From: Kitasatospora azatica KCTC 9699
Lineage (GTDB): Bacteria > Actinomycetota > Actinomycetes > Streptomycetales > Streptomycetaceae
Assembly: GCF_000744785.1 (NCBI RefSeq)
Contig: NZ_JQMO01000003.1
Coordinates: forward strand, 5,022,001-5,086,000
Reading direction: 5' to 3'
DNA: 64,000 nucleotides
This document shows, piece by piece, positions 8,310 to 17,349 of the stretch. The first letter of the stretch is position 1. The number at the start of each line of letters is the position of its first letter. The position numbers and the translations under genes are program-made. The notes under the pieces were generated by a model. It worked only from the letters and a program-made list of their open reading frames with translations. It searched no databases and was not told where the DNA came from.

Positions 8310-9653
8310 TCAGTGCTGCCAGATCCGCACCCAGTCCACCTGCATGGTGGCGGAGTTCACCGATTCGGGCGGCGGGCTCGGGAAGCCGACCGCGAGGTTG
8401 AGCAGCACCTCCATCGCCCCGGTCGGGATCTTGGCCGGGTCGGTCACCTTGAACCGCTGCACCCCGTCCACGTACCAGGTGACGGCGTCGCTCTCCCAGT
8501 CCACGGCGAAGACGTGGTAGCCGGCCGCGAAGTCCTGCGGTCCGTAACTGCCCTGCTCGATCTGGTCCGAGCCGTCGGGCGCCGGCCAGTGCAGGGTCAG
8601 CTCTACGGACTGGGTGGTGCCGATGAACTCCGCCGCGTCGATCTCCGGCGGGACGCTGCGGGTGTCGGGCATCAGCCAGAAGGCCGGGAACATCCCGCCG
8701 GCGGCCGGGACCCGGACCGCCGCCGCGAAGTAGCCGTGGGTGAAGGTGTGTCGCGGGGTGGCGTTCCAGGAGTCGCGGCCGGTGCTGACCATGCCGGAGC
8801 GCCAGGAGTACTGATGGCCGTCGGTGCCTTTGGTGTTCTCCCGCTGGGCGGTGAGGTTCAGCGCGCCGTCGGCCAGCTTCACCTGGCCGGGCAGGTACCA
8901 CTCGAGCTCGTTGTTGCCGGAGTTGGTGCAGCCGCCGTCGTTCCAGTCGTAACAGGTGGTCCAGTCGGCCGAGTTCAGCGTGGAGCCGAGGAAGTCGTCC
9001 TGCATGACCAGATGCCACGGGCCGGGGGCGGCCGGGGCGGAGGGGCCCGCCGAGTTCCGCGACCCGCCGCCCGCCGCCCCCGCTGGGCTGCCCGGGCCCT
9101 TTCCGCCCGCACTGCCGCAGGCGGCGGTGAAGGCGAGCAGCCCGGCAGCGGCCAGTGCGGCGGCGGTGCGGGCGTGGCGGCCCCGGCCGGTACGGGAGTC
9201 GGGCTTGGCCGAGCCCGGCTTTCCGGCGACGGGCGACGGGCTGGCCGCCCCGCCGCGGTCGGCCCGTCGGCCGAGCCACCCGGTGAACAGGGTGAGCAGC
9301 GTGGTGACGGTGGCCAGCGCGGCCAGCGCCCGCACGGTGCTGAAGCCACGGGTGAGGTAGAGGCCCTCGGCGGTCAGCGCGGCGCAGGACAGACTGAGCG
9401 CGACGGTCAGCACACCGGCCTCCAACGCCTCCATCCGCTGGCCACGGGCGGCGAGCAGCACGTCGGCCGCCCGGACCGCCGCGCCACCGGGGCAGACCAG
9501 GACGAAGGCCGTGGCGATCGCGACCCGCAGCGGGGTGACGGCGCCGGGCAGGGCGGTGGCGGCCAGCGCGAGCCAGCCGGAGAGCGCCAGGGCCAGGGTG
9601 AGCGGCGAGCCGGGGAGCGGCCACCGGCCGGTCGGGGGCAGCGGATTCCGCAT
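8310..9653 (-). CDS. GH16 beta-glucanase fused to a membrane domain
   Basis: A 447-residue protein. Residues 1-~130 hold four hydrophobic segments, resembling small membrane proteins of exopolysaccharide loci. After a linker, a second hydrophobic stretch (about 145-165, LLAFTAACGS) looks like an internal signal or relaxed lipobox. The rest is a glycoside hydrolase family 16 domain with the catalytic EIDAAE (ExDxxE), an upstream WTTCYDWNDGG region and a final VDWVRIWQH strand. GH16 enzymes cut beta-1,3 or mixed beta-glucans and related galactans outside the cell. The ATG at 9653 has GGGAGGAA upstream; the reading frame is open further but runs into the upstream gene. Last gene of the minus operon; probably trims or remodels the polymer. 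Confidence 0.8.
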   Translation of the reverse strand: MRNPLPPTGRWPLPGSPLTLALALSGWLALAATALPGAVTPLRVAIATAFVLVCPGGAAVRAADVLLAARGQRMEALEAGVLTVALSLSCAALTAEGLYLTRGFSTVRALAALATVTTLLTLFTGWLGRRADRGGAASPSPVAGKPGSAKPDSRTGRGRHARTAAALAAAGLLAFTAACGSAGGKGPGSPAGAAGGGSRNSAGPSAPAAPGPWHLVMQDDFLGSTLNSADWTTCYDWNDGGCTNSGNNELEWYLPGQVKLADGALNLTAQRENTKGTDGHQYSWRSGMVSTGRDSWNATPRHTFTHGYFAAAVRVPAAGGMFPAFWLMPDTRSVPPEIDAAEFIGTTQSVELTLHWPAPDGSDQIEQGSYGPQDFAAGYHVFAVDWESDAVTWYVDGVQRFKVTDPAKIPTGAMEVLLNLAVGFPSPPPESVNSATMQVDWVRIWQH

Positions 9654-9667
9654 CGGATTCCTCCCGG

Positions 9668-11542
9668 TCACGGGTTCGGGACGAAGCGGTAGACCACCGC
9701 GTCGGAGTTGCGGTACACCAGGGTGAACCGGGGCGAGCCGGCGGCGGCCGCGTCCAGCCGGGCCACCGTGTCGGCGGGGAACACGCCGGTCAGGAAGCAC
9801 TCGGCGGCCTGGGCGCGGTTGAGGATCAGGTAGGCGGGGGTCCCGCGGGTCGTGTACGTCACGTAGGACTGCAGGCCGGCCAGCGGGTTCTGGGCCAGCC
9901 GTGCCTTGATCTCCGGTGGACCGTCGATCATCTGGATCCGGTTGTGGTGGTCGTAGCCGAAGGCGCTGCCGGGCGCGTCGCCGGTGACCGTGACGATCAG
10001 CGCGCCCGGTGGCGCGGTGTCGAGCACGAAGCGGGTGGCGGCGACCTCCTTGGTGCTGAAGTAGTTCATCGCCTCCTTGCTCTCGTAACCGAAGAGCAGC
10101 CCGCCGATCATGGCCAGCAGCACCGCGACCACCCCGACCGCCCGCAGCCGTGGGCGCGGCCCGCGCTGCAGGAGCAGCGTGGCGGCCAGGAAGGCGGTGG
10201 CCGGCAGCGCGAACAGGTAGACCCGGAAGACCATCTCACCGCCGTAGCTGTTCGCGGCGAGCATCGGCAGCGGGGCGATCGCGAGCAACGGGATGCCGGT
10301 GCGGCGCACCCAGGGGCGGCGCACCAGGGCCAGCACGGCCAGCACGAAGACGGCGGCGGACAGCCCGCGGTCCACCCAGTCGACGATCACCTGTCCCGGC
10401 GCCGCCGCGCCCAGCCCCGCCAGCCCGGAGGTGACGTTGCCGTCCGGCCTGGTCAGCGCGCTCAGGAAGTCGTGCAGGTTGGCGGCCAGATACGGCCGGG
10501 CCACCGTGCTGTCCCAGAGCACCATCAGGACCAGCGCGCCGGCCAGCGCGGGCAGCACCACCCGCCGGTTGCGGCGCGGGATCGCCAGCGCGATCAGGGT
10601 GCAGACCAGCATCACCGGGGTCAGCTGGTGGGAGGAGACGATCACCGCCTCGATCAGCAGCACCAGCGGGAGCCGGACCAGCCAGCCGCCGTCGGCCCGC
10701 TGCGGCAGTCGCCAGGGCGAGGCGCCGCGTTCGTCCCCGGCCGGGTCACCCGGCCCGAGCAGGCCGGGTGACCCGGCCTTGCCGGGTTTGCTGGGTTTTC
10801 CGGGGCCGGGCAGCTGGCGCAGCACCATGGCCAGCACCACGACGTACAGCACGAAGGCGAAGGCCTGCGGGGCAAAGTAGTCCTGGCCCACCCAGGAGCA
10901 GGAGAAGAAGATCCAGACTCCGCCCCAGACCAGCCTGCGGTCCCGGGTGACCGCCCGGTAGAGCAGCAGCAGCGGGGCCACCAGCAGCGCGTTGACCACC
11001 ACCGGCGCCCAGTTCGCGTAGCCCAGCGCCGAGTGCAGGCCGGTCACCTTCAGCACCAGCCAGTTGAGGACGAAGAAGCCCGGCCACTGGTTGTAGATGT
11101 CCAGACCCTGCGCGTCGGGGACCGGACCGCCGTGCCGCAGCATGGCGTCGACCACCGCGACGTGCTTCCAGGCCCAGGCGTAGCGCAGCTCCGGGTAGAG
11201 CAGCGCGGGTGTCGCGTGGATCATGCCGATCAGGCCGAGCAGGTACCCGGCCAGCCAGCCCTGCCGGATCCCGCGGTCGTGCAGCGCGCAGCCGAAACCG
11301 ACGGTGAGCAGGACCAGCGCGACCCAGAACAGCACCGGCAGCACCTGGATCAGCCCGAGGTCGGCCATCTTGTCCAGCGCCACCCGGCGCAGCGAGAGCA
11401 GCCAGAGCAGCAGCGCCACCGGCAGGGCGGCCCGGACCGCGATCGCCCAGGCCCGGTTGCTCTGCTGCCCGGCGCCCGGCGGCCGGCCGCCGCGGGGCCG
11501 GGTCTGCAGCAGACGGGCGGTCAGCGCTGTTCGGTCGGCCAT
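9668..11542 (-). CDS. Multi-pass membrane protein, possible GT-C transferase or polymerase
   Basis: A 624-residue protein with about 12-13 hydrophobic segments and a C-terminal soluble part (about 500-624). Loops contain HATPALLYPELRYAWAWKH, GLDIYNQWPGFF and DYFAPQAFAF, which resemble the acidic and aromatic periplasmic loops of GT-C glycosyltransferases and streptomycete polymer-biosynthesis membrane proteins. No family can be named with certainty. It starts 22 bp inside the end of the flippase-kinase gene and ends 14 bp before the GH16 gene, so it belongs to the minus operon. A role as polymerase or lipid-linked sugar transferase is inference from topology and context. Confidence 0.65.
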   Translation of the reverse strand: MADRTALTARLLQTRPRGGRPPGAGQQSNRAWAIAVRAALPVALLLWLLSLRRVALDKMADLGLIQVLPVLFWVALVLLTVGFGCALHDRGIRQGWLAGYLLGLIGMIHATPALLYPELRYAWAWKHVAVVDAMLRHGGPVPDAQGLDIYNQWPGFFVLNWLVLKVTGLHSALGYANWAPVVVNALLVAPLLLLYRAVTRDRRLVWGGVWIFFSCSWVGQDYFAPQAFAFVLYVVVLAMVLRQLPGPGKPSKPGKAGSPGLLGPGDPAGDERGASPWRLPQRADGGWLVRLPLVLLIEAVIVSSHQLTPVMLVCTLIALAIPRRNRRVVLPALAGALVLMVLWDSTVARPYLAANLHDFLSALTRPDGNVTSGLAGLGAAAPGQVIVDWVDRGLSAAVFVLAVLALVRRPWVRRTGIPLLAIAPLPMLAANSYGGEMVFRVYLFALPATAFLAATLLLQRGPRPRLRAVGVVAVLLAMIGGLLFGYESKEAMNYFSTKEVAATRFVLDTAPPGALIVTVTGDAPGSAFGYDHHNRIQMIDGPPEIKARLAQNPLAGLQSYVTYTTRGTPAYLILNRAQAAECFLTGVFPADTVARLDAAAAGSPRFTLVYRNSDAVVYRFVPNP

Positions 11543-13971
11543 CGGGCCGCCTCCGCCAGCACCGGGGCCACATTGCGGGCCACCCACCAGTGGCTGCGCC
11601 CGTACTGCGGTGCCTTCGCCAGGTTGGCCGCCAGGTGCCACAGCCAGGCCAGCAGCGGCAGCGCGGCCGGATCCGGGGCCTGGGCGCGCCCGACCGCCGC
11701 GGTCTCGATCAGGCCCAGCTCCTCGGGGGAGAGCGCCCCGCCGCGCAGCAGGTCGGCGATCACCGCGCCGAGGTCGCAGTCGCCCGCCCGGCGGCGCAGC
11801 GCCAGCACGAAGTAGTAGAGGTCGATCACCGCGGGGCCGTCCGGTCGGGCATCCTCCCAGTCGAGCATGCCGGTGACGTGGTCGCCCGCCTCGTCGAGCA
11901 GGACGTTGCCCGGATGGAAGTCGCAGTGGGTCCACGCGGTGTACAGCCGCAGATCCGCCAGGCCCGTGTGCAGCCGCCCGCGCAGCGCGGAGAGCCCCTC
12001 GCCGCCGGCCGTGCGACGGCACCAGGGGATCTGTGCCGGCAGCAGGGCCAGCGGTTGGTCCACCCAGGCGGACAGGTGGCGGTCGGTCGGCTCGTCCTGC
12101 CCGGTGGCCCGGTGCAGTCGGGCGACGGCGGCCAGCGACAGGGCGGCCAGCCGGGTGCTCCGCTCCGGTCGGCGGTCCATCAGGTGCTCGGCCGTCACTC
12201 CGGGCAGCCAGCTCTCGGCGGTCAGCGGCAGCGGCCCGGACAGTCGGCACTCGGTCGGGCGCGGCAGCAGCCGACGGGTGTCGGCCAGCCGCTCGTCGGC
12301 GGCCAGCCGCCGCAGGACATCCGACCCGTGGGCCAGCGCCGCGCGGGACTGGACGCTGCGTGGGTGCTTGACCGCGAGGTCGACGGTGTCGGTCCCGGCC
12401 AGCCGCAGCACCAGGACGTCGGCGCTGCTGCGCCCGATCGGGCGCAGTGTCGCGGGGGCGGTGTGCAGGCTGCGGGCCAGCCGCCGGGCCGTCAGGTGGT
12501 CCGCGGGAGCCCGGAACAGGGCGGGCCGGCGCAGCGGGAGCAGACCCTGGAGGGTGGCCCAGAGGCCGGCGGGTGCGGGTTCGGGTGCGGGTTCGGGTTC
12601 GGGTTCGGCCTTCATGGTGGCCTCCGGTGCGGGTTCGGCGGCCGGCAGCCACCAGGAGCGGCGGGCCAGCAGGACGGCCGCCACCGCGCACTGGGCGAGC
12701 AGCCAGGCCAGCCCCGCGCCGGCGATGCCCAGCGGCGGCAGCAGCAGCGCGGTCAGCCCGAGCACCAGGGTGACCAGCACCGCCAGCACGGTTACCACCA
12801 GGCGCATCCGGCGTCGCACCCTGGCCACCCCCACCACCACGGTGACCAGCAGGTTGGGCAGGGCGGACAGTGCGAGCAGCCGCAGCACCGAGGTGCCGCC
12901 GCGCGCGTAGTCGGCGCCGAACAGGGTGAGCAGCCAGGGCGCGGTGACCACCACGACGAGCACCGCCGCACCGAGCAGCGTCCCGACGTGGCGCAGCACG
13001 TGCAGGCAGTGCCGACGCAGCAGCGCCGGACTGTCGGCGGCCTCCACGATCAGCGAGGCGGACATGTTGATGGCGAACTGGTACAGCGCGTAGCCGATCA
13101 GCCAGGCGATCGAGAAGTACGCGCTGGCGGCGGCGCCGAGCCGGTTGAGCACGACGATCGGCGGCAGCGTGATCGCGGCCAGCCAGCAGAGCGAGCCCAC
13201 CCAGTCGGCGGCCAGGTACCCGAAGGTGGGCGCGGCGGCCGGCCGGTTGTCGGCCTGCTCGGGCGCCCGGCGCTGGTGGCGGGGGATCGCGCGGGCGAAC
13301 AGGAAGGTGTTGGTGAACGCCAGGGCGATCACCAGTCCGCCGCCCCAGGAGCCGAGGATCCCGGTGTTGGCACCGGCACCCGCGAGCAGCACCAGGAAGA
13401 GCACCTTCGCCACCGCGAACAGCGCGTTCTCCAGCACCACCCAGTCCGCCCGCCGCAGCCCGGTCAGCACGCCGTCCTGCATGACGAAGATGGCGTAGCC
13501 GGCGGTGGCCACGGCGAAGGCGGTGCCCAGCAGCGGAGTGTGCAGGAAGGCAAGGGCGGGCACCAGGTGCGGCACCAGCAGCACGAAGCCCGCGCCGCAG
13601 GCCAGCGCGGCGGTGGCCGCGGCCAGGTAGCCGAGCAGCACCAGGCGCCGGGTCCGCCGCCCGGCGGGCGGGACGAAACGGATCATGGTGTTGTTCAGGT
13701 TGAGCTGGCCGACTCCGGACAGGAAGAGCACCACCGAGACGGCGGCGTAGGTCCGTCCGACGCCGTCGGGGCCGTAGAGGTGGGCGGCGAGCGCCCAGTA
13801 GGCCGCGCCGACGCCGGCCGTCAACAGCGAACTGACCGTCAGCAGATGTCCGTTGCGCAGCAGCGGGTCGGTGCGGGAGATCGCCGCCCACCAGGACGCG
13901 GGTCGCAGCCGCCGCCCCGTCCACCGGCGGGACGGGAGCCGCTTGCCCTGCTGGACGGCCGAGGAATTCAT
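11521..13971 (-). CDS. Flippase fused to an aminoglycoside-phosphotransferase-like kinase
   Basis: An 816-residue two-part protein. Residues 1-~450 form a Wzx/MATE-like flippase with about 12 membrane segments, paralogous to the plus-strand flippase at 5018-6358. A Glu-Pro/Ala-Pro linker (about 452-468) leads to an APH-fold kinase with the Brenner motif HCDFHPGN (about residue 683) and the metal-binding LDWEDA. Both halves carry intact motifs and one continuous frame joins them. An ATG at 12614 could give the kinase alone, but nothing requires it. Its ATG overlaps the upstream stop (ATGA). Likely role: the kinase phosphorylates a sugar, lipid carrier or intermediate tied to export of the same glycan. 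The fusion is unusual; the substrate is unknown. Confidence 0.8.
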   Translation of the reverse strand: MNSSAVQQGKRLPSRRWTGRRLRPASWWAAISRTDPLLRNGHLLTVSSLLTAGVGAAYWALAAHLYGPDGVGRTYAAVSVVLFLSGVGQLNLNNTMIRFVPPAGRRTRRLVLLGYLAAATAALACGAGFVLLVPHLVPALAFLHTPLLGTAFAVATAGYAIFVMQDGVLTGLRRADWVVLENALFAVAKVLFLVLLAGAGANTGILGSWGGGLVIALAFTNTFLFARAIPRHQRRAPEQADNRPAAAPTFGYLAADWVGSLCWLAAITLPPIVVLNRLGAAASAYFSIAWLIGYALYQFAINMSASLIVEAADSPALLRRHCLHVLRHVGTLLGAAVLVVVVTAPWLLTLFGADYARGGTSVLRLLALSALPNLLVTVVVGVARVRRRMRLVVTVLAVLVTLVLGLTALLLPPLGIAGAGLAWLLAQCAVAAVLLARRSWWLPAAEPAPEATMKAEPEPEPAPEPAPAGLWATLQGLLPLRRPALFRAPADHLTARRLARSLHTAPATLRPIGRSSADVLVLRLAGTDTVDLAVKHPRSVQSRAALAHGSDVLRRLAADERLADTRRLLPRPTECRLSGPLPLTAESWLPGVTAEHLMDRRPERSTRLAALSLAAVARLHRATGQDEPTDRHLSAWVDQPLALLPAQIPWCRRTAGGEGLSALRGRLHTGLADLRLYTAWTHCDFHPGNVLLDEAGDHVTGMLDWEDARPDGPAVIDLYYFVLALRRRAGDCDLGAVIADLLRGGALSPEELGLIETAAVGRAQAPDPAALPLLAWLWHLAANLAKAPQYGRSHWWVARNVAPVLAEAARWPTEQR
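12571..12608 (-). repeat. 6/12-bp repeat encoding a Glu-Pro/Ala-Pro linker
   Basis: Runs of GGGTTC and GGGTGC hexamers on the plus strand give an EPEPEPAPEPAP linker between flippase and kinase in the minus-strand protein. Such linkers are flexible, and slippage could vary their length in frame. Confidence 0.75.
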
Positions 13972-16900
13972 CGGGGCGGCCGCCCTTCCGCCGCCCGGGC
14001 CCGGGGTGAACCGGTCGAGCGGCGACGTGTGCGGGCGGCGGCGGTGGCACGGGCCGAGACCTGGGCGGTGACCCGGGCCAGCCGGGCGATCCTGGCCGGG
14101 GCACCGGGCCGGCCGGCCTCCGGGACGGCCAGCAGCGCGAGCAGGGCCTCGGTCTCGGGCGGCTGGAAGAGTGGCTTGCAGAACGGGCAGCCGCCGGGCG
14201 GATGGCCGATCAGCCGCCCCACGGCCGCGGCCAGCCCCGCCTGGTAGCGCGGGCGCAGCACCGGCACGCCGGCGGCCCGCAGCTCGGGCGCGGCGTTGCC
14301 GGGTGCGAGCCCGAGCTCGGCCCAGCGCAGCAGCGCGAGGTCGGCCGGGCCGTCGCCGACCGCGAGCCGGGGGACGGCCTCGCCCGCGCCGAGCAGCCGG
14401 AGTAGTGCTTGCACGCCGTCGCGCTTGTCGGTGCCGCGCGGCACGAAGTCGCTCTGCGCGTCGCCGGGCACCACGGTGTAGCGGTCGTCGAGCTCGGGGT
14501 CGGTGAGCAGTCGCGCCACGGTCTGCGGTGCCAGCGCCGTGCGGTGGCGGCCGGAGCCGGTCGAGGCGCGCACGCACCACTCGGAGAGCGGGTCCACCCA
14601 GACCTCGGGCAGTTCGGCCAGCCGCTGCCGCAACCCGTCCTGCCGTAGCCTGTGCTGCCGCAGCTGGTCCGGCTGCGACTCGGACCAGCCGGCCGGCAGG
14701 CGCAGTTCGACGCGGTCCCGGACGGCGTCGAAGCAGACCGCGCCGTACTCGGCCACCCCGCCGGCCAGCCGGTAGACCGCGCAGCGGTCGCGCAGCTCCG
14801 GGAGCGAGCGGCCGGTGGCCAGCAGTGTCCGGTAGCCGTGGGCGCGCAGCGCACGCAGCGCGAGCATGCCCTGCGGTGCGGAGCTGGGGAAGCCGAGGAT
14901 GTCGGCCTCCAGGACACCGTCGATGTCCAGCACGCACCACGGGCCGGCCGGCTCGAGGTCCAGGTCCGCGAGGTACACCTCGGCCAGGAAGCGCTGCACG
15001 ATCCGGGCGTTGAGCCGGCGGAGCTGCTCGGGCGGGACCGCGGGCTCGACGCCGAGCGCGGCCATCCGTTCCACGTCCCAGGCGTGCACCAGCTTGAGCA
15101 GGCACCAGCGGGCGGCGGGGACGGTGGCGCCGGTCAGCTCGGTGAAGGCGGTCAGCAGGGCGTCCTCGCTCGCGGCGTCCGGGGCGAGCACGGCGGCGCC
15201 GGCCAGGTCGAAGGCGGCGTCGTAGCTGGCCAGGTCGCGATGGCTGAAGGCGCCCTCGGCGAAGTCGGTCTTGCGGTGGCTGCCGTCCGCGGCCGCCACC
15301 CAGCGCTGCGGGGTGGTCCGGCCGTCCACCACGCAGGGCCGGTCGGCGGCCAGCAGGGCCCGGACCAGTGGGTGCAGCAGGGTGGGCCGCAGCGCCAGGT
15401 CGAGTCGGCCGAAGACGGGGGCGAGCAGGCGGGCGGCGATCTCCCAGACCGGCTGGCGGCCGGCCAGCTCCAGACTGCGGTCGGCGGGGCAGGCGAGACG
15501 GTGTCGGCGGGCGGCGACATAGCGGGCCACCTCGGCGGGGGTGACCGTGGACGGGCGGGCGGTGCGGGGTGTTGCGGGCAGCGGGGGCGTCGCGGGCTCG
15601 GGCGGCGCTGCCGGCGCGGATGGCGGCGCGGGCAAGGGAGGCGTCACGGGCGTGGGGGGTGTCGCCGGCTGCTCGTCGGGGAGGCGTTCGCGGAGCAGGA
15701 CGCCGTCGGCGAAGCCGTACACCCGGGGGACCAGACCGGGCAGCGCCGCGGCGAGCAGGGCGGCGTGTTCCCCGAGGTAGCCGATGCCGGCCCACTCGGC
15801 GAGCAGGGGAAGCTCGAGCGGGCCGGCCGCGGGATCCTCGAGCCGGGCGGTCAGCGGGACGGCGAGGTGTCGGGCCCGTGAGACCGGGCCCGGTTCGGCC
15901 GCCGTGATGCCGGTCAGTCGTCGGCCCGGTGGCAGCAGCGCGGGCAGCAGTCGGGCCAGTGCCGCCGGTCGCAGCTGCGCCCCGGCCCGCCAGTCGCTGC
16001 CCGGCAGGATCTGGCAGGGGTAGCGGAGCAGCACCGGCGGCACCGCCCCGTCCGCGTCGAAGGTGGCGAACAGCGGGAGCACCGCCTCGGTGGCGAACCC
16101 GGTGCGTTCGGCCCGGGCGCAGACGGCGGCCAGCGAGCCGCCGGTCACCGGAGGGTCGTCCAGCACCAGGACGGCTCCGCCGCGGTCGCGGATCCGGCGG
16201 ACCTCGGCGGCGCGGCCGGGCAGCAGGGGCAGGCCCGGACGAGTGGTGCCGCTGCGCACGGACCGGTAGCCGAGCCTGCGCAGGGCGGCGGCGGCCAGCG
16301 GGCCCAGGTAGCTGCCGGAGGTCCGCACCCCGAGGACCAGGAGTGGGCGGTCGCGGTCGGGGTGCGCGGCGGCGAAGCGCTCGACCAGGGCGAGGACGTC
16401 GGCGGGGTGCTGGTCGAAGCTGCAGAAGCAGCAGGGTGGGCGGAGCAGCCCGGCGGTCGGGGCCCGGCCGCGGCCGACCCTGCCTCGGCCTGGCAGTGGG
16501 GCCGGGCCGTCGGGGCGGGGGCCGGATGCGGTGGCGGGTGAGTTGGCGGGTGCGGTGGCGCTGTCGCCGAGGTTCCGCAGGCCGTCGAGCACCCGCTCGG
16601 CGAGCGCGTCGGTCAGAGTGCCCGTGGCCGCGCACCAGTTGCGCAGGCCGCGGCGGCCCGGCACGGTGAGTGCGGCCGCGGTGGCCAGGTCGAGGCCGCC
16701 CCGGGCGAGGCCCAGGGCGGCCCGGGTGGCCGGTGCTTCGGTGTGTCGGCCGAGGTGGTCGGCCAGCCGCCGGGGCGGCCAGGAGACGCCCTGCAGACGG
16801 TCCTCGGCGACCTGTAGGGCGCCGGCGGCCAGCAGGTAGGAGTCCAGCCAGTGGCCCGCGTCGAGCGCGGCCCGCAGCCGGTCGGTCAGCTGTCCGAGAT

Positions 16901-17036
16901 CGGCCTGCAGGTCGACGACCTGCTCGGCATCCCGCTGGTCGGCGTCAGGTCGATCGGCCGGTCCGTCGGCAGCCGGATACCGAGGACCCGGGTCGCGGTT
17001 CGCGTCGGGTCCGGTCAGCGCCGGTGCGTCACTCAT
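13968..17036 (-). CDS. Phosphoribosyltransferase-like / kinase-like / HAD multidomain protein
   Basis: A 1022-residue protein and first gene of the minus operon. Residues 1-155 are helical and unknown. About 200-370 is a PRTase-like fold with the PRPP-type loop VLVLDDPPVTGGS (289-301) after a cysteine cluster PCCFCSF (201-207). About 395-655 resembles a divergent kinase (GIGYLGEHAALLAAAL, RKTDFAEGAFSH, AAFDLAGAAV), interrupted by a Pro-rich linker at 456-500. From 700 a HAD phosphatase follows, with nucleophile motif DIDGV, ATGRS, GDGPAD, and a CPFCKP motif near 970. The ATG at 17036 has GGAG 8 bp upstream; an ATG 15 bp earlier is possible. PRTase plus kinase plus HAD recalls tellurite-resistance-associated operons thought to make a nucleotide-like product. 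Domain calls are by motif; the product is unknown. Confidence 0.7.
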   Translation of the reverse strand: MSDAPALTGPDANRDPGPRYPAADGPADRPDADQRDAEQVVDLQADLGQLTDRLRAALDAGHWLDSYLLAAGALQVAEDRLQGVSWPPRRLADHLGRHTEAPATRAALGLARGGLDLATAAALTVPGRRGLRNWCAATGTLTDALAERVLDGLRNLGDSATAPANSPATASGPRPDGPAPLPGRGRVGRGRAPTAGLLRPPCCFCSFDQHPADVLALVERFAAAHPDRDRPLLVLGVRTSGSYLGPLAAAALRRLGYRSVRSGTTRPGLPLLPGRAAEVRRIRDRGGAVLVLDDPPVTGGSLAAVCARAERTGFATEAVLPLFATFDADGAVPPVLLRYPCQILPGSDWRAGAQLRPAALARLLPALLPPGRRLTGITAAEPGPVSRARHLAVPLTARLEDPAAGPLELPLLAEWAGIGYLGEHAALLAAALPGLVPRVYGFADGVLLRERLPDEQPATPPTPVTPPLPAPPSAPAAPPEPATPPLPATPRTARPSTVTPAEVARYVAARRHRLACPADRSLELAGRQPVWEIAARLLAPVFGRLDLALRPTLLHPLVRALLAADRPCVVDGRTTPQRWVAAADGSHRKTDFAEGAFSHRDLASYDAAFDLAGAAVLAPDAASEDALLTAFTELTGATVPAARWCLLKLVHAWDVERMAALGVEPAVPPEQLRRLNARIVQRFLAEVYLADLDLEPAGPWCVLDIDGVLEADILGFPSSAPQGMLALRALRAHGYRTLLATGRSLPELRDRCAVYRLAGGVAEYGAVCFDAVRDRVELRLPAGWSESQPDQLRQHRLRQDGLRQRLAELPEVWVDPLSEWCVRASTGSGRHRTALAPQTVARLLTDPELDDRYTVVPGDAQSDFVPRGTDKRDGVQALLRLLGAGEAVPRLAVGDGPADLALLRWAELGLAPGNAAPELRAAGVPVLRPRYQAGLAAAVGRLIGHPPGGCPFCKPLFQPPETEALLALLAVPEAGRPGAPARIARLARVTAQVSARATAAARTRRRSTGSPRARAAEGRPPR

Positions 17037-17349
17037 GGTTACGGCTCCCATGGCTGGAACACCCCCACCTCGGACACCTGCTCCGCTCAGCTGCCGAACG
17101 GAGAGTCCGGGCCGTGGGCTGCGAGGCGACGGCCCCCTCACTCCCTGGCTCGCACTCTCGGCTCGCGCTCACCAGCAGTCAACGGCTAACTAAACATTTT
17201 ACTCAGAACGGACTATTCGCAGCCACTCAGGTCACCCCGTGTGATGGCTGCGAGCTCCGAGCGGCGGCGGTGTTGACAGATAGTCATGTCCGCGCCAAAT
17301 TTGCCAGACCTCCACGCAAGAGAACCCCCACGGTCAGAGGAGTTCCGCA
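17037..17349. other. Divergent intergenic region, 313 bp
   Basis: Separates the minus-strand polysaccharide operon from the plus-strand protease gene. It contains a conspicuously AT-rich island at about 17184-17222 (unusual here and likely regulatory) and the protease promoter at 17273-17301. No further gene, RNA or hairpin of note was seen. Confidence 0.6.
17273..17301 (+). promoter_or_regulatory. Promoter of the secreted protease gene
   Basis: TTGACA (17273-17278) matches the -35 consensus exactly and CAAATT (17296-17301) follows after 17 bp. Predicted transcription start is near 17308, leaving a leader of about 42 nt with AGAGGAG before the GTG start. Confidence 0.6.

Noticed and set aside
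12614..12616. Separate start for a stand-alone kinase at the Met before the Glu-Pro linker
   Set aside because: No stop separates it from the flippase frame and no clear ribosome site was seen; one fused protein is simpler.
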